This document shows positions 1-7,507 of a stretch of DNA of 36,922 bases, in pieces. The position numbers and the translations under genes are program-made. Source of the DNA: an uncultured Christensenellaceae bacterium. GTDB lineage: Bacteria > Bacillota > Clostridia > Christensenellales > Pumilibacteraceae. The stretch lies in the NCBI GenBank assembly GCA_910587025.1, contig CAJUKR010000010.1, positions 1-36,922 of the forward strand. The letters are read 5' to 3'. Below the pieces are notes generated by a model. The model saw only the letters and a list, made by a program, of their open reading frames with translations. It did no database searches and was not told the DNA's origin. The first letter of the stretch is position 1. The number at the start of each line of letters is the position of its first letter.

Positions 1-2
1 CG

Positions 3-35
3 CAGTTCTTCGACGATGACGAAACCTACAACTGA
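3..35 (+). CDS. C-terminal end of an upstream gene (partial)
   Basis: Reading from base 3, the sequence gives QFFDDDETYN followed by TGA at 33-35. Codon choice (TTC, GAC, GAA, TAC, AAC) matches the other genes here, and a strong terminator follows 24 bases later, so this is the most likely tail of an upstream rightward gene. Another frame is open to a TAA at 46-48, so the frame is not certain. Nothing can be said about function. Confidence 0.4.
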   Translation, partial: QFFDDDETYN

Positions 36-58
36 CACAAGCAACTAAACCAAGAAAA

Positions 59-93
59 GAGAAAAGGCGTGGCTTCACGCCACGCCTTTTCTC
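59..93 (+). terminator. Intrinsic terminator of the upstream gene
   Basis: A near-perfect hairpin: arm 59-73 (GAGAAAAGGCGTGGC) pairs with 79-93, around the 5-base loop TTCAC at 74-78. The A-rich left flank and the TTTT inside the right arm let it work in either direction. It separates the upstream gene from the promoter at 163-191. Confidence 0.85.
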
Positions 94-162
94 GTTCGTC
101 TACGGCTTACCTAATATTCCCTATGGGAATTACGGTAAAGTAGCGCTCTTTTGTTTTTCGGC

Positions 163-191
163 TTGATTTCGGGTCGGAAAAATGATATAAT
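163..191 (+). promoter_or_regulatory. Sigma-A promoter for the YitT-like gene
   Basis: -35 TTGATT at 163-168, 17-base spacer, -10 TATAAT at 186-191 with an extended-10 TG at 183-184. Expected transcription start is about 198, which gives a short leader of roughly 24 bases before the ATG at 222. Confidence 0.8.
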
Positions 192-221
192 GATAAAAAT
201 TCGCATATATTTACGGTAGTT

Positions 222-1121
222 ATGGATTCGAAAGAAGAGAAAATTGTTACAAGGATACGAAAATTCACGATCGCGATCGTTTTGCCGATTTTGCTTTCGG
301 GCGCGATAAGAGCGCTCGCTATTGCCATGTTTATATCCCCGAACGGTTTTGCTCCGGGCGGAACGAACGGTATCGCGGTTTTGCTCGAATTTGCGTTCGG
401 CATCAATTCGGGTTGGTTTTTGCTCGCGCTTAACGTCCCGTTGTTTTTTATCGCGTTTTTCTTTATAGGTAAGCGAGAAGCGGTGGTGTCCACGCTGTCG
501 ATGGCGGTTTCTTCCGTTTTGCTGATAGTTTTCGGGCTGATCCCGGAATTCCCGATATATCAGCCGCAGACGAACGGTATACTCGCCGCCGTTGCGGGCG
601 GTATACTGTCCGGAGCTTCGCTCGCCATAATGCTCAAGTGTTTCGGAACGTCGGGCGGAATGGCGGTGCTCGCGACTGTCACGGGAAAGAAGTTCAAACA
701 GCTGAACGTCAGTTGGCTTACGTTCCTTTTCGACGCGTCGGTAGTGGTCGCATCGTTTTTCGTATATAATCAGGGCGCGAGCTTTACCGTCAAGCTCGAT
801 CCGGTGTTGCTTGCGCTTGTGTCTTTATTCGTGACGAGCAAGGTATGTGATCTCCTCTTGCAGGGCTTCAAAACGGCGTATAAGTTCGAGATCGTTACGA
901 CCAAGCCCGACGAACTTTCCGCCGAAATATTCGAGAGTATGAACCACGGCGTCACGAAAATGCCTGCCGTCGGAATGTTCTCGCATGAAGAGCGCAGTAT
1001 GCTCGTGTGCGTCGTGCGTAAAAAACAGATCTCCGAGCTTCAGCGGATATTGAAAAAGTATCCCGATACGTTTGCTTATTTCGGTTCGACCTCCGAAGTC
1101 ATAGGCAAATTCCTCAAATAA
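222..1121 (+). CDS. YitT-family membrane protein (DUF161 + DUF2179)
   Basis: A 299-residue integral membrane protein with about six hydrophobic segments (roughly residues 16-36, 52-78, 85-107, 116-137, 160-182, 190-206), followed by a soluble alpha/beta domain from about 215 to the end. The glycine-rich stretch FAPGGTNGIAVLLEF after the first membrane segment, the GTSGGMAVLATV segment and the C-terminal DUF2179-like part match the YitT family, common in Bacillota in several copies. Its transported molecule is not established. The ATG at 222 has only a weak ribosome binding site. It has its own promoter at 163-191 and no obvious operon partner; the next gene has its own promoter. Confidence 0.85.
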   Translation: MDSKEEKIVTRIRKFTIAIVLPILLSGAIRALAIAMFISPNGFAPGGTNGIAVLLEFAFGINSGWFLLALNVPLFFIAFFFIGKREAVVSTLSMAVSSVLLIVFGLIPEFPIYQPQTNGILAAVAGGILSGASLAIMLKCFGTSGGMAVLATVTGKKFKQLNVSWLTFLFDASVVVASFFVYNQGASFTVKLDPVLLALVSLFVTSKVCDLLLQGFKTAYKFEIVTTKPDELSAEIFESMNHGVTKMPAVGMFSHEERSMLVCVVRKKQISELQRILKKYPDTFAYFGSTSEVIGKFLK

Positions 1122-1156
1122 AATATTTATGCAAAAAATAAAACCGTCGGATCGTT

Positions 1157-1193
1157 TATAGCGCTTGATATTTTTTTCGTCAGGCGCTATAAT
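1157..1193 (+). promoter_or_regulatory. Promoter with a spanning inverted repeat
   Basis: -35 TTGATA at 1165-1170, 17-base spacer, -10 TATAAT at 1188-1193. An 8-base inverted repeat, TATAGCGC at 1157-1164 and GCGCTATA at 1184-1191, brackets the -35 and overlaps the -10. The promoter is near consensus. The inverted repeat could be an operator for a dimeric repressor or a chance palindrome. Confidence 0.75.
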
Positions 1194-1234
1194 TGTTTCG
1201 GTAATCGATAACTTGTCGATGCGGGAAATTATTT

Positions 1235-2188
1235 ATGAAAAGAAACGGAAATATCAGACAAAAGTTAGAATTGACAGGGCTCGGAGCTTTGGTGGTACTT
1301 ATTGCTTTTTTATGCGTTTTTCTTTTCTTTTTCGCATTTTTTAATATGCTGGCAAATTTCGATCTGTTGTTGTTTTCCACGGGGTTTTTAATTGCTGTTC
1401 TGATCGGCGGAATAGCCTCGTTTTTCTTTTTGGCGTTCTACGTCGTATCATTCAAAATGAAAAAAAGTACTAAATTCGGAAATAGGCTGTCGTTATATTA
1501 TCCGAAAATAATACTGTTTTATATAATTTTAATTATAATTTTTATTTCTATCAGATCGGAAATTATATGGTCGTACGAGGGGTTGAAAGATACCGTATAT
1601 TTGGAATGGACTATTTTCGGAATATCGGTAACTATATTTCTTGTCTGGCACGTTCTGATTTTGAAATATCTGAAAGATATTCAACCGAAAAACACGAATA
1701 CGACCGTATTGCTTCGAAGACGGGAATATATAAGCAAAAAAGGCGAGTTTTATCAGACTGTCAGCGTTATGTTCAACACGGTGACCATGTTGTTGATCAA
1801 TTTGTTCGTTTTGTTGTTTTCTACGGCGTGGGCTTTTATTTCGAAAGAAGAAGTTACGTTATTCGGTCAGAACGCAGTCATTATAAGTTTTTATTTTTGT
1901 ACAAATACGATGGTATCGCTACTGATCGATATAATAATACCTTTAATTAAAGAGAAAAAAATAATGTTGAAGGAAACGAAAGTGTCGGATCGAGACATCG
2001 ACGAGGTCAACAGTCTCGGCGAACAAATCGAAAAAGCCATGATCGTTTTGAAAGAAATAGACGATATAACAGTCCTCGACGAAATACAGAAAGCCGCGCT
2101 CAAAATCGAGTTGATAAATAAGATCGTGGGCGAACCGACGGTGTCGCCCGACGGCACGGAATCGAAAAATGAAAATAATCGCGATTGA
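1235..2188 (+). CDS. Unknown polytopic membrane protein, AT-rich
   Basis: A 317-residue protein I do not recognise. It has about six strongly hydrophobic segments (about residues 15-40, 43-70, 90-110, 123-145, 183-206, 212-240) in Phe/Ile/Leu-rich sequence. A charged C-terminal tail (about 245-300) has heptad-like spacing and may form a coiled coil. The first two-thirds are visibly richer in A and T than neighbouring genes, with more ATA, TTA and AAA codons, which suggests later acquisition or relaxed selection. It has its own promoter (1165-1193) and a weak GGGAA site before the ATG. An out-of-frame open stretch inside it at 1567-1950 is a shadow. It is flanked by a YitT-family gene and an aminotransferase, neither of which indicates a role. 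Confidence 0.7.
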   Translation: MKRNGNIRQKLELTGLGALVVLIAFLCVFLFFFAFFNMLANFDLLLFSTGFLIAVLIGGIASFFFLAFYVVSFKMKKSTKFGNRLSLYYPKIILFYIILIIIFISIRSEIIWSYEGLKDTVYLEWTIFGISVTIFLVWHVLILKYLKDIQPKNTNTTVLLRRREYISKKGEFYQTVSVMFNTVTMLLINLFVLLFSTAWAFISKEEVTLFGQNAVIISFYFCTNTMVSLLIDIIIPLIKEKKIMLKETKVSDRDIDEVNSLGEQIEKAMIVLKEIDDITVLDEIQKAALKIELINKIVGEPTVSPDGTESKNENNRD

Positions 2189-2191
2189 TTC

Positions 2192-2233
2192 CGGCGTTTG
2201 TGAACGCCGTGTGCGTAAATGTAATAATACGCA
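2192..2233 (+). terminator. Two stem-loops after the membrane-protein gene; possible weak terminator
   Basis: Stem CGGCGTT (2192-2198) pairs with AACGCCG (2203-2209) around loop TGTG. A second hairpin pairs TGCGTA (2212-2217) with TACGCA (2228-2233). Neither is followed by a clear T-run, so termination is possible but not convincing. Confidence 0.35.
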
Positions 2234-2246
2234 TTATATCAAACGC

Positions 2247-2276
2247 TTGATTTTAGGGTGGCTTTTATGTTATTAT
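2247..2276 (+). promoter_or_regulatory. Promoter for the aspB-like gene
   Basis: -35 TTGATT at 2247-2252, 18-base spacer, -10 TATTAT at 2271-2276. A possible GTG start at 2258 lies between these boxes and so would not be transcribed. This supports the ATG at 2333 as the start of the aminotransferase. Confidence 0.6.
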
Positions 2277-2332
2277 CTATTATTATAAGGGAAACGACGA
2301 GGATTTTACAGACAAGGAGATCAAAAGAAGAT

Positions 2333-3529
2333 ATGGAAATATCGAACAGAGCGAAAAATATCGCGCCCTCTCTCACGCTTGCGATCACGGCGAAAGCCAA
2401 AGCGATGAAAGCGCAGGGACTGGACGTCGTAAGTTTCGGTGCGGGCGAACCCGATTTCAATACTCCCTCGTACATAATAGACGCGGCAAAAGACGCACTC
2501 GATCGCGGCATGACGAAGTACACTCCCGTTTCAGGCACTCCCGAACTTCGCGCGGCGATCTGCGACAAATTCCTGCGCGACAACGGATTGTCGTATACTC
2601 CCGATCAGATCGTAGTTTCGACGGGCGGCAAACAGACTCTCCGAAACGCATTCGAAGCGGTGATAAATCCCGGCGACGAGGTGATTCTGCCCGCACCGTA
2701 CTGGCTGACTTATCCCGAACTTATACGTATGTCGGGCGGTGAGGTCGTCTATCTCGATACGGATGCTTCGTCCGATTTCAAGGTCACGCCCGAAGCTCTC
2801 GAGAAGGCGATCACGCCGAAGACGAAGGCGTTTGTGCTCAATAATCCGTCCAACCCCAACGGCAGCGTATATACCGAAGCCGAGCTTCGCGCGCTTGCGG
2901 CGGTACTCGAAGACAAAGACGTCTATATCATAAGCGACGAGATATACGAAAAGCTCGTTTACGGCGTGGAGTTTTTCTCCGTCGCGGCGGTAAGCGAGAA
3001 GATAAAAGAAAAAACGATCATCTGTTCGGGATTGTCGAAGACTTACGCCATGACGGGTTGGCGCATGGGTTATTCCGCCGCGCCGCTTGCCGTAGCCAAA
3101 GCCATGAGCTCCATACAGAGCCATACGACTTCGAACGCCAATTCGATCGCTCAGTATGCGTCGTACATAGCGTTGACCGATAAACGCGGAGACGAATTCC
3201 TTACATCGATGCAAAAAACTTTCGACGAAAGACGCAAACTGATTTCGTCGCTTGCGAAGAAGATACCTTATGCCGAGAGTAACGAACCGAAGGGCGCGTT
3301 TTATATAATGATAAACGTTTCGGGAGCTTTCGGGAAGAAGTGCGGCGGGACGGAAATAAAAAATTCGTCCGACTTCTGCGCCAAACTTTTGGAAACCGAG
3401 CTGGTTGCGGCGGTGGACGGCGCGGCGTTCGGCGCACCCGAGTATATACGCCTGTCCTACGCAATAAGCGAAAGCGACATCGTTAAAGGAATGGAGCGCA
3501 TAACGAATTTCATGAAAGCGCTGAACTGA
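2333..3529 (+). CDS. aspB: Class I pyridoxal-phosphate aminotransferase, aspartate aminotransferase-like
   Basis: A 398-residue cytosolic fold-type I enzyme, probably moving the amino group between aspartate and 2-oxoglutarate. Counting from the ATG at 2333, the PLP-binding lysine is K236 in SGLSKTYAMTGWR. SNPNG at 173-177 and SDEIYEKL at 201-208 contribute cofactor contacts, and the C-terminal IRLSYA carries the arginine that binds the substrate carboxylate. The N-terminus (IAPSLTLAITAKAKAMK) aligns with Bacillus AspB from the first residues, which excludes the upstream GTG at 2258. AAGGAG at 2314-2319 precedes the ATG. It lies just upstream of thrC, which fits aspartate-family amino acid synthesis. 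Substrate specificity within class I cannot be fixed from sequence alone. Confidence 0.88.
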   Translation: MEISNRAKNIAPSLTLAITAKAKAMKAQGLDVVSFGAGEPDFNTPSYIIDAAKDALDRGMTKYTPVSGTPELRAAICDKFLRDNGLSYTPDQIVVSTGGKQTLRNAFEAVINPGDEVILPAPYWLTYPELIRMSGGEVVYLDTDASSDFKVTPEALEKAITPKTKAFVLNNPSNPNGSVYTEAELRALAAVLEDKDVYIISDEIYEKLVYGVEFFSVAAVSEKIKEKTIICSGLSKTYAMTGWRMGYSAAPLAVAKAMSSIQSHTTSNANSIAQYASYIALTDKRGDEFLTSMQKTFDERRKLISSLAKKIPYAESNEPKGAFYIMINVSGAFGKKCGGTEIKNSSDFCAKLLETELVAAVDGAAFGAPEYIRLSYAISESDIVKGMERITNFMKALN

Positions 3530-3548
3530 TCCGGGTTTTAATGCGGGT

Positions 3549-3577
3549 TTAACGAATCCGCGATAAAATATTATAAA
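3549..3577 (+). promoter_or_regulatory. Possible promoter for the P-loop/thrC genes
   Basis: -35-like TTAACG at 3549-3554, 17-base spacer, -10-like TATAAA at 3572-3577. It lies in the 71-base gap after the aminotransferase. It is a weaker match than the other promoters in this region, and read-through from upstream is equally possible. Confidence 0.4.
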
Positions 3578-3600
3578 ATTCCTGTAAAGGGGGACAACTG

Positions 3601-4002
3601 ATGATAAACGTGATCGCAGGGCCGAAAGGCAGCGGAAAGACGAAGGAAATGATCGACGGCGCAAATGCCGCTCTCGACGTCTGTAAAGGTAACGTCGTGT
3701 TCGTGACGGATACGTCCGATTATTCCCGCGAAGTAAACACGGCGATAAGATTTATAAACGTCCGCGATTTCGGCGGAGTAAGCGAAGAATCTCTTATCGG
3801 GTTCGTAAAAGGCATAGCGGCTTCGAACTCGGACGTCGACCGTATTTACATCGACGGACTGGCGCGTATGCTCGGAACGCCCGCCGAGGACATGGAAGGA
3901 TTTTTCATCGCTCTCGACGATCTTTCCGAAAATCACGGAGTGGATTTCTATCTTTCCGTGACGTGCGGCAAAGCGCCGAAATTCATGAAAAAATATCAAT
4001 AA
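3601..4002 (+). CDS. Small P-loop nucleotide-binding protein
   Basis: A 133-residue protein with a Walker A motif at its extreme N-terminus, GPKGSGKT at residues 7-14. A hydrophobic strand ending in acid, RIYIDGL at about residues 81-87, is a plausible Walker B, and a third strand, VDFYLSVTCG, lies near the end. The size, about half of a typical P-loop ATPase, matches small uncharacterised Clostridia ATP-binding proteins. It may be a minimal RecA-like or kinase-like core with no lid or oligomerisation domain. A strong AAAGGGGG site lies about 8 bases before the ATG. Only 16 bases separate it from thrC, so the two are probably co-transcribed. Function is not known. Confidence 0.75.
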   Translation: MINVIAGPKGSGKTKEMIDGANAALDVCKGNVVFVTDTSDYSREVNTAIRFINVRDFGGVSEESLIGFVKGIAASNSDVDRIYIDGLARMLGTPAEDMEGFFIALDDLSENHGVDFYLSVTCGKAPKFMKKYQ

Positions 4003-4018
4003 CGATTTTAAGGACATT

Positions 4019-5509
4019 ATGAAGTACGTCTCAACCAGAAACAACAAACTGAGCGTTACGGGTTCGACCGCGGTACTTACGGGACTTGCGCCCGACGGCG
4101 GACTGTTCGTACCCGAATCGTTCCCCGAAATGAGCGCGGAAGAAATTTCGCGCATGACCGAGATGGATTATCCCGAGCGCAGCGCGCTTGTGATGAGCAA
4201 GTTCTTCGACGAATTGTCGTACGACGAACTGCTCGACATCGCCCGTCGCGCTTATGCTACGTTCGACGGCGATCCCGCGCCCGAAGTGAAACTCGAAAGC
4301 GGACTGTACGTGCTCGAACTGTGGCACGGCAAGACGCATGCCTTCAAAGATATGGCGTTGTCTGTCCTTCCGCTTCTTATGACCGCGCTTAAAGAAAAAG
4401 CGGGGCAGAAAGAAACCTGTCTTATTCCTGTCGCGACGAGCGGAGATACCGGAAAAGCGGCGCTCGAAGGTTTTTCGGACGTCGAGGGGACTGCGGTCAT
4501 AGTCTTTTATCCCGACGGCGGCGTAAGCCATACTCAACGAAAACAGATGGTGACCACGCTTGGGTCGAACGTCAAAGTCGTTGCCGTAAAAGGCAATTTC
4601 GACGATGCGCAGACCGCCGTCAAGCAGGCGTTCGGAAGCAAAGAGCTTGCGGAAAAACTCGCCGCGATAGGTTGCAAAATGACGGGTGCGAATTCGATCA
4701 ACCTCGGACGTCTTGCGCCCCAGGTGGCATACTATTTCTCGGCTTACGCCGATCTGCTGTCGTCCGAACAGATTTCTTACGGCGACAAGGTCGATTTCTG
4801 CGTTCCGACTGGAAATTTCGGCAACATTCTGGCGGCATACTACGCAAAGCGCATGGGTCTTCCCGTCGGAAAACTTATATGCGCGTCCAATGATAATAAC
4901 GTATTGACGGATTTCCTCGATACTGGCGTGTATTCGCTCGATCGCGAGTTTATCAAGACTACTTCTCCGTCCATGGATATACTCATTTCTTCCAATCTCG
5001 AAAGACTGCTTTTCGAATTCGCGGGGCGTGACAGCGATACCGTAAACGATTGGATGAACGAATTGAAGAAGAACGGTTCTTACGACATCGGCGGTGAGCG
5101 TCTGTGCGAGATACGCGAAACATTCTGGGGCGGCTTTGCGACGCAGGAAGATTACGCCGATACGCTCATGGACATCTATGACGAATACGGTTATCTCTGC
5201 GACCCTCATACCGCGGTCGCATTCAACGTTTCGAAGCAGTATGCGGAAGAGTGCGACGACGATGCTCCGACGGTGGTCGTTTCCACGGCGTCGCCCGTCA
5301 AATTCGCGGCGACCGTACTCGAGAGCATAGGAATAACGCCGCCCGACGACGATGTTAAAGCGTTGAAGAAAATGGAGGCGGAAACCGCATTCCCCGTTCC
5401 CGAAAGCGTTTATGCGTTGTTCGGAATGAGCGAGCGGTTCGACGAAGTCACAGATCCCGCGCGTTTATCCGAAACGGTGTACGATTTCGCCGAGGGACTG
5501 AAAAAATAA
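4019..5509 (+). CDS. thrC: Threonine synthase
   Basis: A 496-residue PLP-dependent enzyme that converts O-phospho-L-homoserine to threonine and phosphate, the last step of threonine synthesis in the cytosol. The length and N-terminus (VSTRNNKLSVTGSTAVLTGL, then APDGGLFVPE) mark the long threonine synthase class. The PLP lysine is K110 in the block HGKTHAFKDMALSVLP, and the phosphate-binding loop is in VATSGDTGKAALEG (about residues 139-152). The family block TGANSINLGRLAPQ follows at about 223-236. The upstream neighbours are an aminotransferase and a P-loop protein. No leader peptide or T-box structure is visible in the 16-base gap before it. Confidence 0.95.
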   Translation: MKYVSTRNNKLSVTGSTAVLTGLAPDGGLFVPESFPEMSAEEISRMTEMDYPERSALVMSKFFDELSYDELLDIARRAYATFDGDPAPEVKLESGLYVLELWHGKTHAFKDMALSVLPLLMTALKEKAGQKETCLIPVATSGDTGKAALEGFSDVEGTAVIVFYPDGGVSHTQRKQMVTTLGSNVKVVAVKGNFDDAQTAVKQAFGSKELAEKLAAIGCKMTGANSINLGRLAPQVAYYFSAYADLLSSEQISYGDKVDFCVPTGNFGNILAAYYAKRMGLPVGKLICASNDNNVLTDFLDTGVYSLDREFIKTTSPSMDILISSNLERLLFEFAGRDSDTVNDWMNELKKNGSYDIGGERLCEIRETFWGGFATQEDYADTLMDIYDEYGYLCDPHTAVAFNVSKQYAEECDDDAPTVVVSTASPVKFAATVLESIGITPPDDDVKALKKMEAETAFPVPESVYALFGMSERFDEVTDPARLSETVYDFAEGLKK

Positions 5510-5536
5510 TTTTTCGGCATAAGATCGGAATTTGTT

Positions 5537-6541
5537 ATGGAAGATATAAGAAGAAAAACCGTATACTCGGCTCTTAAGCCTACGGGCGACCTTCAACTCG
5601 GCAATTATATAGGCGCGTTGAAAAACATGGTCGCGATGCAGGAGGAATACGATTGCATCTATACCGTCGCCGATATGCACTCTCTGACGGTGGATACCGT
5701 ACCCGCCGACCTGCGCCGCAGAAGCTATGATTTCATGGCGTTGTTTCTTGCGATCGGACTCGACCCGGAAAAGAGCGTGCTTTTCGTGCAGTCGCACGTT
5801 CCCGCTCACGCCGAATTGACATGGGTGCTCAATTGCAATACCATGATGGGCGAGGCGAACCGCATGACGCAGTTCAAGGACAAGAGCAAAAAGGCGGGCA
5901 AGGCGGGAATAAACGTCGGATTGTTCGATTATCCCGTGCTTATGGCGTCGGATATCCTGCTTTATCAGGCCGATCTCGTTCCCGTCGGAAAAGATCAGAT
6001 GCAGCATATCGAGCTTGCTCGTACCATTGCCGAACGCTTCAATAACCGTTACAGCCCGACGTTCAGACTTCCCGAGGGTTATGTCGGGAATAAGAGCACG
6101 TCGAAGATATACAGTCTTACCGATCCGACCGCGAAAATGGGAAAGACGGACGACAATATCGGCGGCGTGGTGTTCCTGCTCGACGAGCCCGAAACGATAA
6201 TGCGCAAATTCGCGCGCGCGGTGACCGATTCCGGGCACGAAATCAAAGCGTCGGCGGATAAGCCCGGGATCACCAATCTGCTCGGAATATATTCCGTAAT
6301 GACGGGCAAGACCGTCAAAGCCGCGGAAAAGGAATTCGAGGGCGCAAGCTACGCTGCGTTCAAGCGGTCTGTTGGCGAAGCCGTGATAGAACACTTGCGT
6401 CCCGTTCGCGAAGAATACAAAAGATATGCCGGCGATAAAGCCGAGCTGGAACGCATCATGCGCTCGGGCGCGGAAAAAGCCTCGTACATTGCGCGCAAAA
6501 CGCTGTCCAAAGTTTACAGAAAGGTCGGTTTCGTACTCTGA
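5537..6541 (+). CDS. trpS: Tryptophanyl-tRNA synthetase
   Basis: A 334-residue class Ic aminoacyl-tRNA synthetase that charges tRNA-Trp with tryptophan using ATP. The HIGH-like motif is in PTGDLQLGNYIGAL (about residues 14-27). Family blocks YTVADMHSLT, NTMMGEANRMTQFKDK and the LLYQADLVPVGKDQ motif follow in order. The KMSKS loop reads AKMGKTDDN near residue 200, so the two serines are replaced by Gly and Thr. The second lysine, which matters most for ATP, is kept. The length is normal. The stop codon overlaps the next ATG by one base (TGATG at 6539-6543), which indicates translational coupling with the DUF5685-like gene. No T-box leader is visible in the 27 bases after thrC. Confidence 0.95.
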   Translation: MEDIRRKTVYSALKPTGDLQLGNYIGALKNMVAMQEEYDCIYTVADMHSLTVDTVPADLRRRSYDFMALFLAIGLDPEKSVLFVQSHVPAHAELTWVLNCNTMMGEANRMTQFKDKSKKAGKAGINVGLFDYPVLMASDILLYQADLVPVGKDQMQHIELARTIAERFNNRYSPTFRLPEGYVGNKSTSKIYSLTDPTAKMGKTDDNIGGVVFLLDEPETIMRKFARAVTDSGHEIKASADKPGITNLLGIYSVMTGKTVKAAEKEFEGASYAAFKRSVGEAVIEHLRPVREEYKRYAGDKAELERIMRSGAEKASYIARKTLSKVYRKVGFVL

Positions 6542-7491
6542 TGTTCGGCTACGTTATTCCGGACGAAGACGTCATATCGAAGCGCGATTTCGCGATGTTT
6601 CAGTCCGCATACTGCGGTCTGTGTATGTCTACGAAAAAAAGTTGCGGGAATATCGCCCGCCTGACTACGAATTATGATTCCACCGTGCTCGGGCTTCTGC
6701 TTCTCGAAGCGACCAAGCCCGAAGTGGAGTTCGATACGGTGCGTTGCATAGGCGATTTTCGCCGCAAGCCGTGCATAAAAGATTTCGGATTGTGGCAGAC
6801 GCTCGTGGACGTGAACGTATTGCTGTGCCGTTATAAGATGGGCGACGATATCGTGGACGGCGGCGCGAAACATCGTATCATGCGGCGTGTACTGGCAAAA
6901 CCGTATGCCCGCGCCCGCGAAAGACTTGCTTTCGTCGATAAAATAATATCCGACGGATATGCGCGTCTGCGCGAGGTCGAAACGGCGGGTGTCGCTTCGG
7001 TGGACAGAGCCGCAGACTGCTTCGCCGTATTGCTTCGCGATCTCGCGGTCGGCGTGGCGAAGAATAACTCGGATAAAAAAGAGGCATATTATAATGCGGA
7101 TAATCCCGACGATCTCTCCCGCGAGGGATTCGGCGAAGTGTGCTACAATATCGGAAAATTCGTTTATATCGCCGATGCGCTCGACGATCTGGAAGAAGAC
7201 TCGAAAGCCGGACGGTATAATCCGTTTCTTGCGGTATGGGACGATTTCGGCAAGGGCGGACGCGCGGCGTATATCGCCGCTCATGCGGAGGAACTGAAGT
7301 TCATGTTCGCATCAGTAAGGAACCGCGCGGTTGCGGGGCTGAATAAAATGCGTCTTACGCATGTGGGCGATCTTCTGCGTAATATAATAGATAACGGACT
7401 GAGCCGCAAAACCGAAATGCTTTTCGGCTCGAAAAAGAAACTTCCGCGCCCGACTTTCAGATACGGAAAGCGTAAAGACGCGGACGCGTGA
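6541..7491 (+). CDS. DUF5685-family protein, possible isoprenoid-synthase fold
   Basis: A 316-residue, mostly helical protein resembling the DUF5685 family of Clostridia: MFGYV start, then YCGLC at residues 24-28 in place of a signal peptide. Two aspartate-rich motifs stand out. GDDIVDG at 101-107 and DALDDLEEDSKAGRYNP at 212-228 lie about 114 residues apart. Their sequence and spacing resemble the two Asp motifs of squalene/phytoene synthases (C-R-x-x-D-D-x-x-D-G and N-x-x-R-D-x-x-E-D-x-x-x-G-R). This is my inference; the family is formally of unknown function. Cysteines at 25, 28, 35, 69, 78 and 96 could bind metal. It overlaps trpS by one base and is followed 10 bases later by the J-like gene. 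Confidence 0.75.
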   Translation: MFGYVIPDEDVISKRDFAMFQSAYCGLCMSTKKSCGNIARLTTNYDSTVLGLLLLEATKPEVEFDTVRCIGDFRRKPCIKDFGLWQTLVDVNVLLCRYKMGDDIVDGGAKHRIMRRVLAKPYARARERLAFVDKIISDGYARLREVETAGVASVDRAADCFAVLLRDLAVGVAKNNSDKKEAYYNADNPDDLSREGFGEVCYNIGKFVYIADALDDLEEDSKAGRYNPFLAVWDDFGKGGRAAYIAAHAEELKFMFASVRNRAVAGLNKMRLTHVGDLLRNIIDNGLSRKTEMLFGSKKKLPRPTFRYGKRKDADA

Positions 7492-7492
7492 C

Positions 7493-7500
7493 AAGGAGGT
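7493..7500 (+). promoter_or_regulatory. Ribosome binding site that decides the J-like start
   Basis: AAGGAGGT at 7493-7500. An ATG at 7502 begins one base after it, too close to be used. The in-frame ATG at 7508 is about 8 bases after the GGAGG core, the optimal distance. The start is therefore set at 7508. Confidence 0.75.
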
Positions 7501-7507
7501 CATGAAA

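Noticed and set aside
1567..1950. 127-codon frame inside the AT-rich membrane gene
   Set aside because: Out of frame with a clear membrane protein, with no start signal; composition Arg/Tyr-rich as expected of a shadow.
2258..2332. GTG start that would extend the aminotransferase by 25 residues
   Set aside because: It lies between the -35 and -10 of the gene's promoter, and the family begins at the ATG at 2333.
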